A stretch of 64,000 nt of DNA from Phallusia mammillata (GCA_003260075.1 QLIY01000258.1:67245-131244); one strand, 5' to 3'. Positions 20,214 through 33,900 are shown, counted from the stretch's first letter. Numbers and translations: made by a program. The notes: a model not told the origin generated them from the letters alone.

Positions 20214-23200
20214 TCAATCTCTTGTCATTTCATACAGTGAACTAAATTGTAGCAACCATTCCGGCTGGGCAAATCTTTGACATCCCATGTATTTGTTTCG
20301 TAATTCACTTGGTCGTTCAGCTAGCACGGGAAGGCCTTGTTCAATGGGAGCTCCGTAAATCGTGAAGTCTTGTGCTCTTCTGGCTGCTGTGAGGCTAACT
20401 TGACTTCTCCAGTAGCCCAAAGCCTGTGAAGGTTAAATAAGAATCAATGAAATAACTTGGTAATTGTGACTTAAGTTCAGGTATTGTCGCAAAGTTTGCC
20501 GAATGGTTTGTGTAACCGCCTTGTGTTTCCAAGGTTGTGGGTTCTATTCCTACCTCGGTTATTTGATTGTACCTAAACTAGAAACTTTTGCTGTATTGTT
20601 CCAACCCAGTGGAATCCTATGGGTTAAACTAGTTGAAGCACCAACAGTCTAAAACGAAAAATCAAATACAAAAGATCCTACGGACTTGCATTTGAGGCTG
20701 CTGGACGGCGGCCTTATTGTGAACACAACGCATTTAGGCGTTGCCCACCCACCAAGGATAAAAATAAAGCAAGCAAAAGATTACTACACAAAACTGTCAA
20801 AAAATGCAACTATTCTGTTCTTTTTTCTCTCATTTAAAGATTGTTTAGTGAAGTCACAATACAAACTTACGTCATAAGCCCACGAAACCGGGTGCAAATG
20901 TGACAGCGCACTCCAGTGGCGACTTATTTCGTCTCTCCACGAGTAATCATACTCTCCGCCACTAGAGAGCAGCACAACGCGGTTCCATGATGACGTAGTA
21001 GCTGGATATACGGGTGATGACGACATCTGACGTAATCGCGTCGTCAGAATTCCAGAATAGCTCTGATCGGCGAAGATGAACACGTGGTTTGCGTCACAAT
21101 CAGCCACGTCATCGATAAGTTCCTCAACTGTGTATGTTTCGGTACTTTGTGCCTAGAGAGGGGGAGGTTTACGTGTGTTTAATTCTTGCTGTGAATGTTT
21201 CATTGATTAACTATCAATTGGCGCAATTCTTACCAATTAATGCGAAAATAAGGTTCTAAGCCCCATTTTAGGCAATACAGGGCACCAGTAATGCCAACAT
21301 AACTAGGAAGTGGCAAAACAAAGATTACTTTGTAGTTTGCAAACTCAAAAAAAAAACGTGCCTGTTAAGGGATTCTGGTCTCATGTCATTTTAAAAATGT
21401 ATAAGCATACGTACTGTATTAAAAGCTATTTGCTTTAAGGGATAATCAAAAGGTGTGCTTTAATACCTGCAGGTGTCTTAAATGGGATCTTTTTCACGGT
21501 TAAACTTGAATACCTTTTTGCCTCTCTCAAATAATTATCTCCATCAAGCATAAAAATTTGAACACAACAACATTATTTTACCTCGCCATCCCCGTTTGTG
21601 TCCCACAACAGAATGGAGCCATCCGACGTAGCCGGGCCATTAAGGTAAATTACGAAAGAATCGACGCAAAGTGACGTTCTGCACAGTGCGGTCACGTGAT
21701 TTCTTATCGCGTTCTTGTTGCTGGCAGGCAGACCATGACGATAGGAGTCATCGACTACACGAAAAGCAGAATACTAATTTTTTTTTTGGTTTTGGAGTAG
21801 TTACATTTTTTGATTTGATTCCTTTTAGAAGTAATGTAAGTTATATCAAGTGCAGTAAAGTTGATCCTTTTCATACCTTTGGTAAAGCAATTCAGCAGAA
21901 AGTGCACTAAAAATAGCATTTAAGCCATGATTTGCCACATTGTTTAAAATGCACTCTATATTGTCAACGTATGTTCGTGTAAAAGTGACTTCACTTCGGT
22001 TTAAGACATAGATGAATAAATGGGATCTACCCTGAACCGTCGAAGCAGACCAGCGATCACGACACACTCACATAGAAAATATAATACTCCAAGCCTATTA
22101 AAGGCGCTAACCAATGCTTGGTGACCGACTGGTTGGGTATAACGCCTTTAATAGGCCTGGCGTACTATGATCTCACATCTGTTTGTTGGGGAGAAATCAG
22201 ACACCATTAACAAAAACCTTCAGGCAAGAAGGTATTTAAACAGATTTTAGATGAACTTACGGGGAACGTTTCCGTTGCCGTTGTAAAAGACTTGGATTTT
22301 ATTTTTCTTGAATCCGTTTCGCTTTAACATTTCATAAAAGCGTTGTAGATTTTCTTCGTGGCGCGTGACCATTGTTTCGTCATTCCAGCCTCCGAACAGC
22401 GTCATAGCGTGGTCGCAAGTTTCCAAACGGTCGCAGAGAGATGTTTGGGATCTCGGAGCGGCTGTACCCTGGTAAAGTGGTAAAATTTGCGTCATTTCAC
22501 ACAAAATACGCACAAACAACGTTTCGTGTAAAAAATACCTTATTTTTACATTTAATTTTTAATGTTGTGATTGTTTTAATATTTCCAAACATCAATATTT
22601 TATTTGAAATATAATATTCAAATGGTGCGATCAAATAAATAAATTTTATTTAAAAAAATTCACAAATTTGGACAGACTCACGCTTTTATTTCTATAGATT
22701 GGGGGTTTCCCCAACCATTGCTGCCATTTAAATTAGAGGATTGTAGTAAACATAAAATCCGAAAATTTTTAAAGTTTTAATGACCTTAACCGCACAATTG
22801 TAGCAAATTATCTGACATTTAAAGCTTACCGTTTCGTAGCAGCGTTTTGAGTTTGCCACCAATTCACAATCAGACTCAATTTTCGAGGTTGTCAGCAACT
22901 GTTTGGGGCAAGAACCGAAACCGGCAATGTAAGGGAAACATTCCAGTGTTTGATCACGCTTTAAGCCTGTGAAGAAAATAAGCTAGATACTATTGTTTTA
23001 ATAACGTTTTTGGAAAATACCAGGTGCAGTAAAATAGAGCATATTTGCAATTTATTGTTTCCTCATTTCAGTAGGTTTGCAAAACGTAGCCTTTTCTACA
23101 TATTAAATCATTCTATACAATATACTATGCAGGTTATGCAATATACCATGTTTAACTGTACTTTTAGTACAGTCATGGCCAACAATCCCTTTACTTTTTC

Positions 23201-25095
23201 TAGGGAATTTCTGCAAGGGTTATAATCAAGTGGATTGTGCAATCTTAAAATGAACTTAGTTACCTGGGGTTTCTTGAGAATGGTCGTACACTGTTGGAAT
23301 AAAGTTGATTTCACATTTTTTGGAGAGTTGTTCGGATGTAAATTGGAGTCTGTGGATGTTTCTGCATTTACTTCTCCGAGCAAGAGTTAAACACAAACCA
23401 GAGTCTGTAAAATTGACAAAAACTGGTAAGAGAATTGAAATAAAAAGGTTTTAAAATAAAATTCTACATGTAATTTTACAAATTGTTCTACAATTTTTTT
23501 GAGTACATTCTGCCAAATTTCTTTCTTTCTCAAATTTGGCATTCAAAGCATTTAACAAATAAAAAACATTTAAAGGAACTTTTTATACATACAATAACAA
23601 ATATAATATATGTCCACATTATGTTTTGATTAATCTACAGTTTAGGCTTAAAGCAAGCCAAATCTAGTTAGAATAAGTGTGTACTAACCCCAGATAAGAA
23701 TCAATCAATTAAATTGGTATCGTACTTACCAAAATACAATCCTCGCTTTAAATGGCATTTCGATTTAGTGAGCGCATCGACATAAAAGACAAGCACAAGA
23801 TGACCGAAGCTCGCTGTGGGAAAGGGATCTACCACTGCTATTGCTTGATGGGAACTATGATCTCGAAGTTTACCTTCAGGAATCGCCTACAAAAAGTAAG
23901 TCTACACTTTCATATCACTTTCTGTACATTTATTCCTCCTGGCGCTGAATTTTCTTTAGTGAACAGATTTTTGTTGTTAATTTTATTTTTGCATGTACCT
24001 TGACTTGACCAACCTATGGTAGGTCATGTTCATTGAAACTTGTTCATTTTAAACAGTAAGTGAGCATTTTAAAGTGGAATTATAAGTTGCAGCCACTAAA
24101 TGGTAGTGTTCTGCCAAAGGCTTTATTGCTGCCAATTTTTACGATGTGTTTATTTTGCTTGGCCAAAGAAATCATAGCCACACAATTGCACTAAAACAAT
24201 CACCAGAAATATTTTATACATCTAAATAAAAAAAAAATTATGTTGAAAACCATACTTTAATGACTATACAAAACTCATACCACTGGTCATACCACTCACT
24301 TTGAAAACACCTTATTTTGTCATTTATGCAGTACAATATCAGTTCCAAATGTTAACAAACTTACAACAGAGTATACTGTGTTGATTCTTCTTGGTGTCGC
24401 ATAAAACCTCATTTGTTCGAAAGAAATTTGTTTGAGTGTTTCACATCTTGATTCACTCGTAAACTTGGGTCGAACTGTGCTACAATTAATAGCCAGCATA
24501 TATGCCTGCAAAAAACACGCGATAACAATGCTAAGATTAAAACATTTTTTTGGTTGCATAAGACTGAATAATATTACTGGATCACTACTTTGTGTATAGT
24601 ATAGTATAATTTAATCCATTCTTGAGACGTTTTGGGATAATTATCCAGACTTTTTATCATTTTTTAAACTGATTCAAAATGATTTAAACTTAATTAAGTT
24701 AAATGAATTGTCTTTAGTACCACAAATTAACTAAACAAACGCACAAAATGACTGACAGTTTTCGCACATTTGTTTAAAGTTGTAACAACAAATTATCATA
24801 CCTGAACATATGCCGCTAACCAGGTGACAAATGTCTTTGAAGTTGAAGGTCGGTTGACAGACAGGTGCAGGTTTGAGCCGACGGGCACGTTGTGTCGTAA
24901 GTTCGTCCGTGGCGCGTTGTTTCCTTGCGCAGTATTTCGGGCGCTGTGTTCCCGCCTCCGACTGGCCAAATTTCCCGAAGTCTGTGTTCCATTACTTGTG
25001 TCATTGGTCGGTGAGTTGCGAAGGCGTCCAGCGCTTGGCATGCGCGCGCATGCCAGAACGACGCAAAAGCAAATTAACAAATGTATGGTTCTCAT
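20214..25095 (-). CDS. Secreted caspase-like-fold protein, predicted pseudo-enzyme, 9 exons, 580 aa
   Basis: Exons (- strand order): 25095-24802, 24505-24365, 23886-23730, 23404-23264, 22966-22830, 22468-22261, 21754-21582, 21152-20871, 20423-20214. Phases agree and total 1743 nt. Residues 1-22 are a signal peptide (MRTIHLLICFCVVLACARMP). Residues 23-290 are rich in Ser, Asn and Cys and unrecognised. Residues about 310-470 look like a clan CD (caspase/legumain-type) fold: MTLFGGWND, a helix (ENLQRFYEMLKRNGF), KIQVFYNGNGNVP, ASNKNAIRNHVTAL, then strand DSFVIYLNGPATSDG, DGSILLWDTNGDGE, and strand HVFIFADQSYSGIL. In active members the third-strand Gly-His-Gly and the DxCYSG nucleophile carry His and Cys; here they read GPA and DQSYSG, so both appear lost. 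It is probably extracellular and non-catalytic. Gene structure is strong; the fold call rests on motif order only. Confidence 0.75.
20490..20640 (+). mobile_element. tRNA-like SINE, copy 1
   Basis: GAATGGTTTGTGTAACCGCC then AAGGTTGTGGGTTCTATTCC resemble Pol III A- and B-boxes. It matches 33552-33680 in both boxes and in spacing. Lies in the last intron of the caspase-like gene. Confidence 0.6.
22092..22160. repeat. Inverted repeat / stem-loop
   Basis: GCCTATTAAAGGCGCTA pairs with TAACGCCTTTAATAGGC with one mismatch. The flank GGCCTGGCGTACTATGAT recurs as GGCCTGGCGTACTGTGAT near 41670, suggesting a dispersed element. Confidence 0.5.
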
Positions 25096-26938
25096 ATTTG
25101 CCTGTTGTTAAAACCGTCTCCTTTGCAACAAAAAGTAACAGAGATATATTTAAGCAAACCGGAGTAAAAACTTTTTGCTAAAATAATTTCTAGTCTCTGT
25201 TTTCGGTGCAGTTGCTAACCTTGGCCCTTGCACCTAAAATGGCAAAGTTCTGTTTTTCGCCATATATAAGCTTCAAAAATTTTTTCACTGGTTTTGTAAC
25301 GAAAAAGAAAATATTTTAAATATTTGGTGCGATCAAGGGGATTTCCCACGTCCTTGAATGATGCAATCGTGAATGTTTTTTGCAGTATACATTTGTGTAA
25401 CGTTGTGACTTTTCGATTTAACCTTATTTGGTGGAAAATAGACAGAAAATAGAGAAACAAACACAGAATCTTAAAATAAAACCAGATTGTTTTTCTATTT
25501 TTTTTACCGCAACTACAAAACCACAATATCCTAATCGATAATTTTCGCAAACATATTTTTCGTAAACGTAATTTTTTCCGCGGTTATTAGCTTTTAAAAA
25601 ATCATTACAAAAAGTGAGCCTCGGTTTCTTCGTTAGGAGTTTTGTAATTTATGTCGTTACAATTTATGTCAAAACTTATGAAATATATAAATCGTTTGTT
25701 ACAAAAATAATGACAAGCATTTTACAGCCAAAGTCGTTGTTGATTGGTGTCATTGAAATTTAAAATAAAAGTTTATAGTTGCACACTTCAATATTTATGT
25801 ATTTTCAACAGAGCGCCAGCTAAATATTGCAAATAAGAGACTTTTGCATAGATTTACTGAGTAAGAAGTTTTGCCTACTGGTTTACTTTTATTGCGTTTA
25901 CCAAACTTTGAATGCTTAAGGGAAATAAAACTGGTTTCCTCAAAAATTCGACGCGTCTTTTCCCCACAAATGTTGGTTTTTAAGCGATCAAAAAATATTC
26001 GACATGAAAAGGTTGTCGCGTGTCGCAAAAAGTAGCTCCGGAATTCGGCTCGAAAAATCTGTTTTGACAAGCCTTGTTTTATTATCGTCCGCACTGGAAT
26101 AACACAGCGCACTGACCAAAGGCTTCGGAGCTAGAAAAACATAAGCAACTTCCTTAACGTGACGCAGAACGCGTGGTCCCTATCACGAACAGGTAGCGCG
26201 TTAAACTCGAATTTTTTGAAGATTTTGACTCCGGAAATTTACTTTTGCGATTTAATTGATGCTGTCACGACACTATGTTACGCTTGGAGGACGCTTGACA
26301 ATTTGTTTTCGAATGCGACTCGCTTATATCACGCGATTGCATCACCACCACAAATTCCAATGACGGGGTGACGTTTTGACATTCACGCGTACACATACCT
26401 CATCCGATCGTATCTCTTAATTTGTAAAACCAACCAAACGGTGTCGTGTCGATTACCGGGTTAAACGGGGTGAAAATATGTTTTCCTGTCCATTGTTGTT
26501 GTGGATTGTTTAATAGCTCATATTATATGAAAAATCTCTTTTTAACAAATATAAAAACAGTTCTCTTCGCAAAAGTTCTACTTAACTTTGTATCATAGTT
26601 TTATTTATTGCACACTTTCATATGCTATTGTGGGTCGAATAACAACTTTTACCCGACAAAAACGGCTAATTTGATTTTCTACACGAATTGAATCATTAAA
26701 ACTCCATGTTATAAGTAAAATGTCCCCGAAAAACGGTATATTTATAAAGACTCTGACAATTAGGTCAAAAAGCAAACTTTTGAAAAACATTTCATGAATT
26801 TTAAAGTGTCAAAAATATGTACTCAACTTTAAAACTATTTAAAACAAATTACTCACGACCAAAGAAATATTAACTTAAAAAATTTCACTCCTAAAATTAC
26901 CCTGAAACGTTGTGAAAACAGCAAGACCGCTTACGTAA

Positions 26939-27069
26939 TCTTGGAATGGTTTAGGGGTTCGGTTGAGGTCGAGAGGGTAAACGTGTTTGGGGCACGCGTT
27001 TTCGAATATTTGCGGTGGACAGAAAAGCAACATTCGCATCGCTACCGTATCAAAACACAACGCTCTAAA
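26939..27069 (-). CDS. Possible isolated coding exon, unrecognised
   Basis: On the minus strand an acceptor (TTTCTTTAG) opens a frame of about 43 residues containing MLLFCPPQIFENACPKHVYP, closing at GATTAC before GTAAGC. Its GC content is above the surrounding AT-rich DNA. No partner exon was found on either side, so it may be chance. Confidence 0.25.
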
Positions 27070-27854
27070 GAAACACTTGCGGTTGAGAGTTTGTTTTGCA
27101 AAACACGCGCCCGACTTCTAACAAATTAATCGCATGTTTTGGCCAAAGTTTGTTGTCTCAGCGGTTTTGTGGTTTAAAGGTAAAAAGCAAATACACCTTT
27201 CCGTGCGTTTAGTTTCATTATGAGTCTGTTTTAAATGTCACATCCTAATAAAAGCTACCAAAAAATAAATTCAACTATTTTGTAAGCTAATAGGCGCTAT
27301 AGCAAAATCTTGTAGACGACTTAAATGTTTCCCGTTTCACGACTAGTTTTTAATTTGCGTAATAGTAATAATAACTATAATAAATCTAATAAAAAAATAA
27401 AAGCACCACAAAAATGTATCTGTCAAGATATTCAAAAAAGTTGGTCTCCAAACAACACAATTGTGTACTTGAAAGCAATAGAGTTATTAAAACCATGCTT
27501 GTTTTACATTTTTGAAAGGCTGATGGTTTACTAATTTGCTTGCCTGACTGCGTACTTACGCAGTATTTTTTACTTCACAAAAACACTGCTACATCGTTCG
27601 TCTTTGACTATTTTCCCTGATTTCACATGGGAACTAAACGATCCTATGATCTTAGTCTGTTGCGTGCTTGTTAGTCTGTGGCGTTTGTTGACAACAAGCT
27701 AAGGCAGACACTTGTACACTGATTAGAACAATGCTATACACTGTGCTAAAATTTAAGTAATAATGTGCCCTTCACTTTGTTACGCATTTTAATGTTTCAG
27801 CGCCAAGCGGCTGTTTAAGCTTGGCGATTGTACATTGTTCGCTATGTTATTTTT

Positions 27855-27925
27855 GATGCAGTTCCCGTGGGTGATATGTAACCCATGCGTCTCGAGCTTA
27901 ACTTAACCACTATGCTACAAATACA
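27855..27925 (-). mobile_element. tRNA-like sequence (SINE head)
   Basis: On the minus strand GTAGCATAGTGGTTAAG and, downstream, GGGTTACATATCAC resemble degenerate Pol III A- and B-boxes. Not a functional tRNA: no complete cloverleaf seen. Confidence 0.35.
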
Positions 27926-28649
27926 TGGCAAAACGTGGTATCACCTCTTAACTAACATACTTTTGTCACCAACGAAAGTGATAAATTCGTACGTCGCAAG
28001 TCCGCTAGGCGTTTTGTCACTGGCAAAATCGGGTCTAGTTGTAAAACGTGACTCACTACTTAAAACTTACGCTCATCTGAAACTTATTGAACAAAGCTGG
28101 CAGTCATAACAAGATAATCATGATCTTATCGACAACACGGAGAAGCGCTCCGTAATAATCCGGAGGATGTGTCGTTTGATTGCCGTAAACTTCCGTAAAT
28201 ATATCGTCCTGATATTCATCTTTTTTCATCAGCGCGCAACTTTTCATTGATATTTTTTCGATTAAGGCGTTTTGTAGATAATGAAATTGTTTGTAGTTCA
28301 GGACTCGCCTGTTTGTTTACACAAAACAAATCTGAACCCAAAGACAAATTTGACGAAATGACTGTAAATGCATTCTAAATTGCCTTTTTTAAGGAACTGT
28401 GGTGCAATAGTGCTTTCTCCTTTTACATTTGTAAGTTATAACTTGATTAATTTACTTTTATCCGAGATTGGAAAATCGTTACAAGAATCACAATCAGTAA
28501 GTAAAGATATTGTAGGAAATTCATATTTCGGATAAATGGCATCTTCAATTCCTTATTCAAATAGAATCAAGTTTTCGTTTTAAATTGTTTCGTCTGTACC
28601 TTAAATTTATAATAGAGCCAGCATACAAAGTTTTGCTATCGATATTAGC

Positions 28650-28810
28650 ACGACGTCATAAATACTTTATAAGTGACGTCACAAATTTACATTATGACGT
28701 ATTGTTTGAAATTGCTGGTATTTTTTAACTGGCGTATTCCAAAATAAAGGCGTTGTATGTGACCTTGCATGCCACCCACGTGTTGAAGGTCACACGCGTC
28801 AAGGTCAACG
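28650..28810. promoter_or_regulatory. Cluster of CRE-like and nuclear-receptor half-site motifs
   Basis: GACGTCAT, TGACGTCAC and TGACGTA occur at 28654-28700. TGACCTTG, CACGTG, TGAAGGTCA and TCAAGGTCA lie at about 28762-28808. TCAAGGTCA is the extended half-site of ERR/NR5A/ROR-type receptors. This is a GC-rich island between genes; enhancer or promoter function is inference. Confidence 0.35.
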
Positions 28811-29049
28811 CCGCGGGGATTTGTCGTAATCCTGTACCGCAACGGATTTGCTACACATACGTCATAGTTGTTGAACCGTCTGTGTGAGACGTTAAAGTGA
28901 TGTAATGTTTGTTTTCTATTGGTTTTCGCCCAAGCTGGCGTGTTGACTGCGGTCAGACTTTCACCTCTGCAAAACCTGTTGTTTAGTCGATGCCGCGATA
29001 TATTGTGTCTAAAAATGTTTCCTTTAGTATAGAAAGTTTGTCTTTAAAC

Positions 29050-29341
29050 CAGGGGTGTGCAACCTTCGTCACTGTGGGGCCAAATACAATTGCCTTGATT
29101 AGATCACGGGCCGCGCCTTTATATGACACAAATTGATTTTACTTTTTTACTCGCATTTGATTCTAGCCGCATATTTTTAGGTCGCAAAAAATAGCACCGG
29201 GCGCATTAATCTGCTCAGAAATATATAATAATTGGACTCGTTTTCCAGTACATTAAAGAAAATCCAATGGTCTCTGCGGGCCGCACAACCTTTAATGAAT
29301 GGGTCGCATTTGGCCCGCGGACCGCTGGTTGCACATCCCTG
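29050..29341. mobile_element. hAT-like MITE, 292 bp
   Basis: CAGGGGTGTGCAACC at the left and GGTTGCACATCCCTG at the right. Flanks CTTTAAAC and CTTTTAAC agree at 7 of 8. Confidence 0.8.
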
Positions 29342-30470
29342 CTTTTAACCACATAACAGCTTGTTAAGTACCTCCAGATTGGTTTCTAGGCTTTTTAAAA
29401 CTGCATAAAAATGTTGGGCCTAATTAACAGCATAAGTATGTATTACGGCCCAACTTTTTTTTAACTGTCACCTCAAAAAAACAAAACTTGCAAACGTCCT
29501 CAAAGTCTGATGTATGTTTTCAATTGACCTCTACAACACCGATTAAACGCAATAGTTTTTTAAAGGGCCTTGTTACCTGCAGGTACCGTATAGGTTATAC
29601 ATGAGTGTGCCGTGATCGCTGGTCTGCATGAATGCTTCAGGGCTTGTCCCTGTATAAATGTATGTTCTTGTTTGTCTTAAAAGCTATTTTTATTTTTTAC
29701 TTTCAGATATTCTTTTACACTTGATATTGTCAAGCGAAACTTTTTAATAGTCTTAATTTTTCATGATATTCTCTTGCATGTACAATCTTGTTGCTTTACG
29801 TTAGTAATCTATAAACATTTTGTTCTTCACTGATTTAGGAAGATTTTTTTCTTCAATAACTTATCGACATTTATTTCCTAAATAAATATTAACCCAAAAA
29901 ATCTGCACATACCTACACCATGTGTTCTAACGATTTGATTGGTGTTTCTTTCACCGATAATTTCTGTTAACCTTTTTCACTTGTTTGCCTCAAAATAACT
30001 GCAATCGCGTTTAGATCTCCACTGATTCTGTAACACCGGTTTCCGTGGAAGCTTTTATTGTTGGAAGAGAAAAGGCTTTGAGCCGTAGAAAAAACAACAC
30101 TCACATTGTTTGCGACAAAACACACTTGATGCAAACATTAACTGTTGAAAATGCCAAACGTTGTGGCATTTAGGTTTCGTTGTCCACAGGGTTTTACCTC
30201 AGTTTACTAATATTGGTGTCACAGCATCTTTAGATCAGTGGGAGATTTTTATTGTGCTGCATCATATTATTGTCGGGGTCAGCTAAAATTCATAACCACG
30301 TGTGGTTCCAGCTGATCCTTTTTTGTTGCAACGCATTTATTTGTTCTGTTCATTGTGAAAAATTGTAACGTTTATTCTGTGCGCTGAAAACAAAATAAAT
30401 TGAAATTGAATTGAATTGAATTGAATTTTGAAATGCAACTTTTGGTGTTGAAATTTGGGCGTAATTGCCA
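29342..30470. other. No gene recognised
   Basis: AT-rich intergenic DNA downstream of the CD225 gene. A short (TTGAA)n microsatellite lies at about 30400-30426. Confidence 0.5.
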
Positions 30471-30548
30471 AAGCTAAGTATTGGTGTATATACAATACAT
30501 CGTGTAGACGTTTCGACAATCTCTGTTGTCATTATCAGTGCAGGTTGT

Positions 30549-30616
30549 CAATCAAGCTGTAGAACACGGAATATGATTATGAGCATTAATAAAAAGAAGG
30601 TTCTACAGCTTGATTG
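30549..30616. repeat. 17-bp perfect inverted repeat
   Basis: CAATCAAGCTGTAGAAC (30549-30565) pairs with GTTCTACAGCTTGATTG (30600-30616) over a 34-bp loop. Upstream ACGTTTCGACAATCTCTGTT resembles the stretch at 32150-32175, suggesting a dispersed family. Confidence 0.55.
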
Positions 30617-30941
30617 ATATGGACGTACTTGTCCGATTTGTCGTGCCCGGCTTGGTGGGTAGGAATTTTTACTTATGTCGTTTCTAGCTTTGCTGTTTTC
30701 AATGTGTTCCAAACAGCAAAAACAGCGCCCCACAATGGCGTAAGGAATCATTTATCGCCAGAAAGCGCAATTGCAATCATGGCGTGATCAAAATCATGAC
30801 ATGATAAAACTCACGGCATGATAAATTATTACAAACACACAAAACGTCAATTGGAACTCATGCTGCAAAGGAAAAGCTGCTTCAATTTCTCATACTCATT
30901 TGCGCCCTCCGGAGACCACAATTAGTGTTGATTTTCCACCA

Positions 30942-33900
30942 CTAGGTGTACTCAGGCAGGTAGTAGTCGTATTCTACTGCTGCGTACGGTAGATTTGCTT
31001 TGACAACAAACACAACAATCGCTGTAGCGAGCCCGGTAATACCGAACATAACTCCAGTGTCAGCCAGCTTACGAGCTTTCAGTGAACTTAAATACGCCTT
31101 GTCACGCTCGTTCCTGGCCAAATATCGTCGAACCTGGAAACCAAAAATTATGTTTTGTTCTCTGGAAATCTGTCAATGTTAACAAGGCTTTTTGCTATGT
31201 GATGTTTTACTAAAGAAACCCTGGAAAGTTTACAAAGGGGGGGGGGCGAACCTGGAAACCAAAAATTATATTTTGTTCTCTGGAAATCTGTCAATGTTAA
31301 CAAGGCTTTTTGCTCTGTGATGTTTTACTAAAGAAACCCTGGAAAGTTTATAAATTTAACACAGTGGTATTTAATGACTTGTCAGTTTCATGGATATTTT
31401 AAACAGCCCTGAATATACCAATTGGTTTTTAGGCTTGCAATAAACCAATATGTATTTTCCCTTTACTAGTTTATAGCACATTTCTGTGTATAAAGTGTTG
31501 CTTATACAAACTAAAGCTACTCTTCTGGCGAATTACCGATGTTTTGACGTCCTGTTATTGCCCAGATAAAGGCGACCTGAATGGGACGTTGAACGGTCGG
31601 TAAAAACATTTGACAGAAAAAAGGCCCTCTATTTATTTGTTGACTCTCCAAAGCCTAATACTGCCCCAAACTCTTAATAGACTTAGTTAATAACTAATAG
31701 GTGAAGTCTAACGGTTCATCCCCAAAAACCGTTACATCTATTGGGGGGGGGGGATAGACTTAGTTAATAACTAAGTAATAGGTGAAGTCTAACGGTTCAT
31801 CCCCAAAAACCGTTACATCTATTTGTATTTGTTAGACACAAGCGAGGTTCAAAATCACATTTCTTTAAGTCAACAACAATACCAGCTGCTTACCGCAAAC
31901 GTGTAACACATGGAGGCGACACCCAGTGGCAGAAAGCACAATATGGCAAATATTGCCAGGAAGAAATTGTCGGTTACCAGATCGGAAGAAAACGTAGGTT
32001 TCGGGTCGTAGTAGGTCCTCTGAACAAAAATTAATTGTGGATAGTAGAGTAGTAAACATACGTAGCTTGTGAGGTTTTAGGCTTGGAATTTTCTGTTACA
32101 ACTTTACAAAATAACACAAGTTAAGCTAGTATCTGAGTGTAAAACACTACGACGTTTCGATAGTTTCTTTTGTCATCGTCCGTACGAACCATTGTGATGC
32201 TTTACGCTGAAATACTGGCTTACTGACCCTGGATTGTGTCACTAACACGAGTTAAGTTTGTTTGTTGCAGGGCTTTTTTTCCAATAAAAAAACAAAACAC
32301 ATTGGAGGCTAGAAAGCAAATTAGGTCCAATGTGTTTTGGGTTTTTATTGAAAAAAAATCCATGCGTTTGCAATTATGAGACGGTTTATTTGTAGTAAGT
32401 GTCCTTGAGGTTTGCTAAGTTTTTAAACTTTTTATTAAAATCTTCCGTACGTATATCTTTAGAATTACAAATATATCTAAAATAAGATTGCACAGGTCAA
32501 TAGCTGTCGATTCGTTTTGTGCATAGCTTTGATAAAAACAACTGTACATTAAAGGTGAAATATTAGGTATTTGAACATTTTGGCGATATTTTACGCTATT
32601 ATGCATAAATGTTTATCGATAAAATTCAATTAGATCAAAATTTAGAGGTCGAAATCATTCAACATGTGCAAAAACCACCTTCCTTGCAACGAACCTTGAA
32701 AATGTCTCAACAAAGCCACACGGGTCCTTGGGGGCGATTTTTTTCGCGGCTCATAATTTGTTTGACAGAATTAAACCGCAGCAGGTTCGATATCGGACAA
32801 TCGGGCTTCGCGAGCCAAATTTAAAACAACCTCATCAACTGCGTCTCGGGTCCCGCGGGTGCGGATGCACAGACGCCTCATTTATTTTCATTGATGCGCT
32901 AGACATCAGGTCATTTCTCTCCTACTCTTTCCTTCACGCTTTTATGTCGTCAGGTGTGTTTTTGTCATGTCATCAAAGGGGTCTTTGTGATTTGTGAAGT
33001 AGGGCATTGTTGCCTAATTGCGAGAGATTGTGAGCCTCTTTCCGAAATTAGGAATCAGCTTTTTGACACGGCTTTTGCTTGTGGCGCACTTACTCATGTT
33101 GTCAAAACCTTAATAAGACCCCAAGAAATTGGCTGTTGTTGGCATATTGGCATACTGTATTAACAATCAGTGCTCTTCCAGTAGAACAGGGGTGTCCAAA
33201 CTTTTTGTAATAGGGGCCAAATTTTATCAGGTGCAGACAACCGCGGGCCAACGATGCAGACAACCGCGGGCCAAAGCAAACTTTTTAACTGGACAATCAT
33301 AACACAAAATACACGGCATGAACAAAAATTTTGGTTTTTGTTGCGTCAGCACCGTATACTTTCAGTAATTGTAGTTCTATGGAAAAGCTTTGCGTGAAGT
33401 CACAAGTCACCTCAACCCAAAACCTTACTTTAAATGTTTGCGGGCCATACGAAAGAAAATTTGAAACAACAGCTGTGGGCCACTTAAAATGCTGTCGCGG
33501 GCCGCACTTTGGACACCCCTGCAGTAGAATATGTTAATTTTGTAAGTCCCTAAGATGACCAAGTGGTTTGCGCAACTGCCCTGTGGTCACAAGGTTGTGG
33601 GTTTTAATCCTGTTTTGCCCTGAGATGAAAATTAAGCGGTGACTTGTTACCATCTGATGCTGGGTTCAACTACACCGTCACTATCATCCACGCCAAAAAA
33701 TATAAACAAAAAACGGACAAATAAAAAGACAGACATCTCGACAATAAATTCATCCCGACAGAAATAACGCATTCAGATGACTTTCGCCCACCTCAACTTC
33801 ACTTTTGGCTGTTTATGTTTGTTACATTCTGGTTGGTCACGTGATATTTTTGGCCAATCATCGTCGTTTTTACCATTCTTAATCCCAAATCTTAACGTTC

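Larger units (their letters stand above)
25096..28600. other. Intergenic, mostly without recognised features
   Basis: Upstream of the caspase-like gene. Apart from the possible exon at 26939-27069 and a tRNA-like stretch near 27855-27925, no gene is visible. Confidence 0.45.

Noticed and set aside
25215..26112. Minus-strand frames of 105-111 codons upstream of the caspase-like gene
   Set aside because: Composition is Phe/Lys/Ile-rich as in translated AT-rich DNA; no domain or splice partner.
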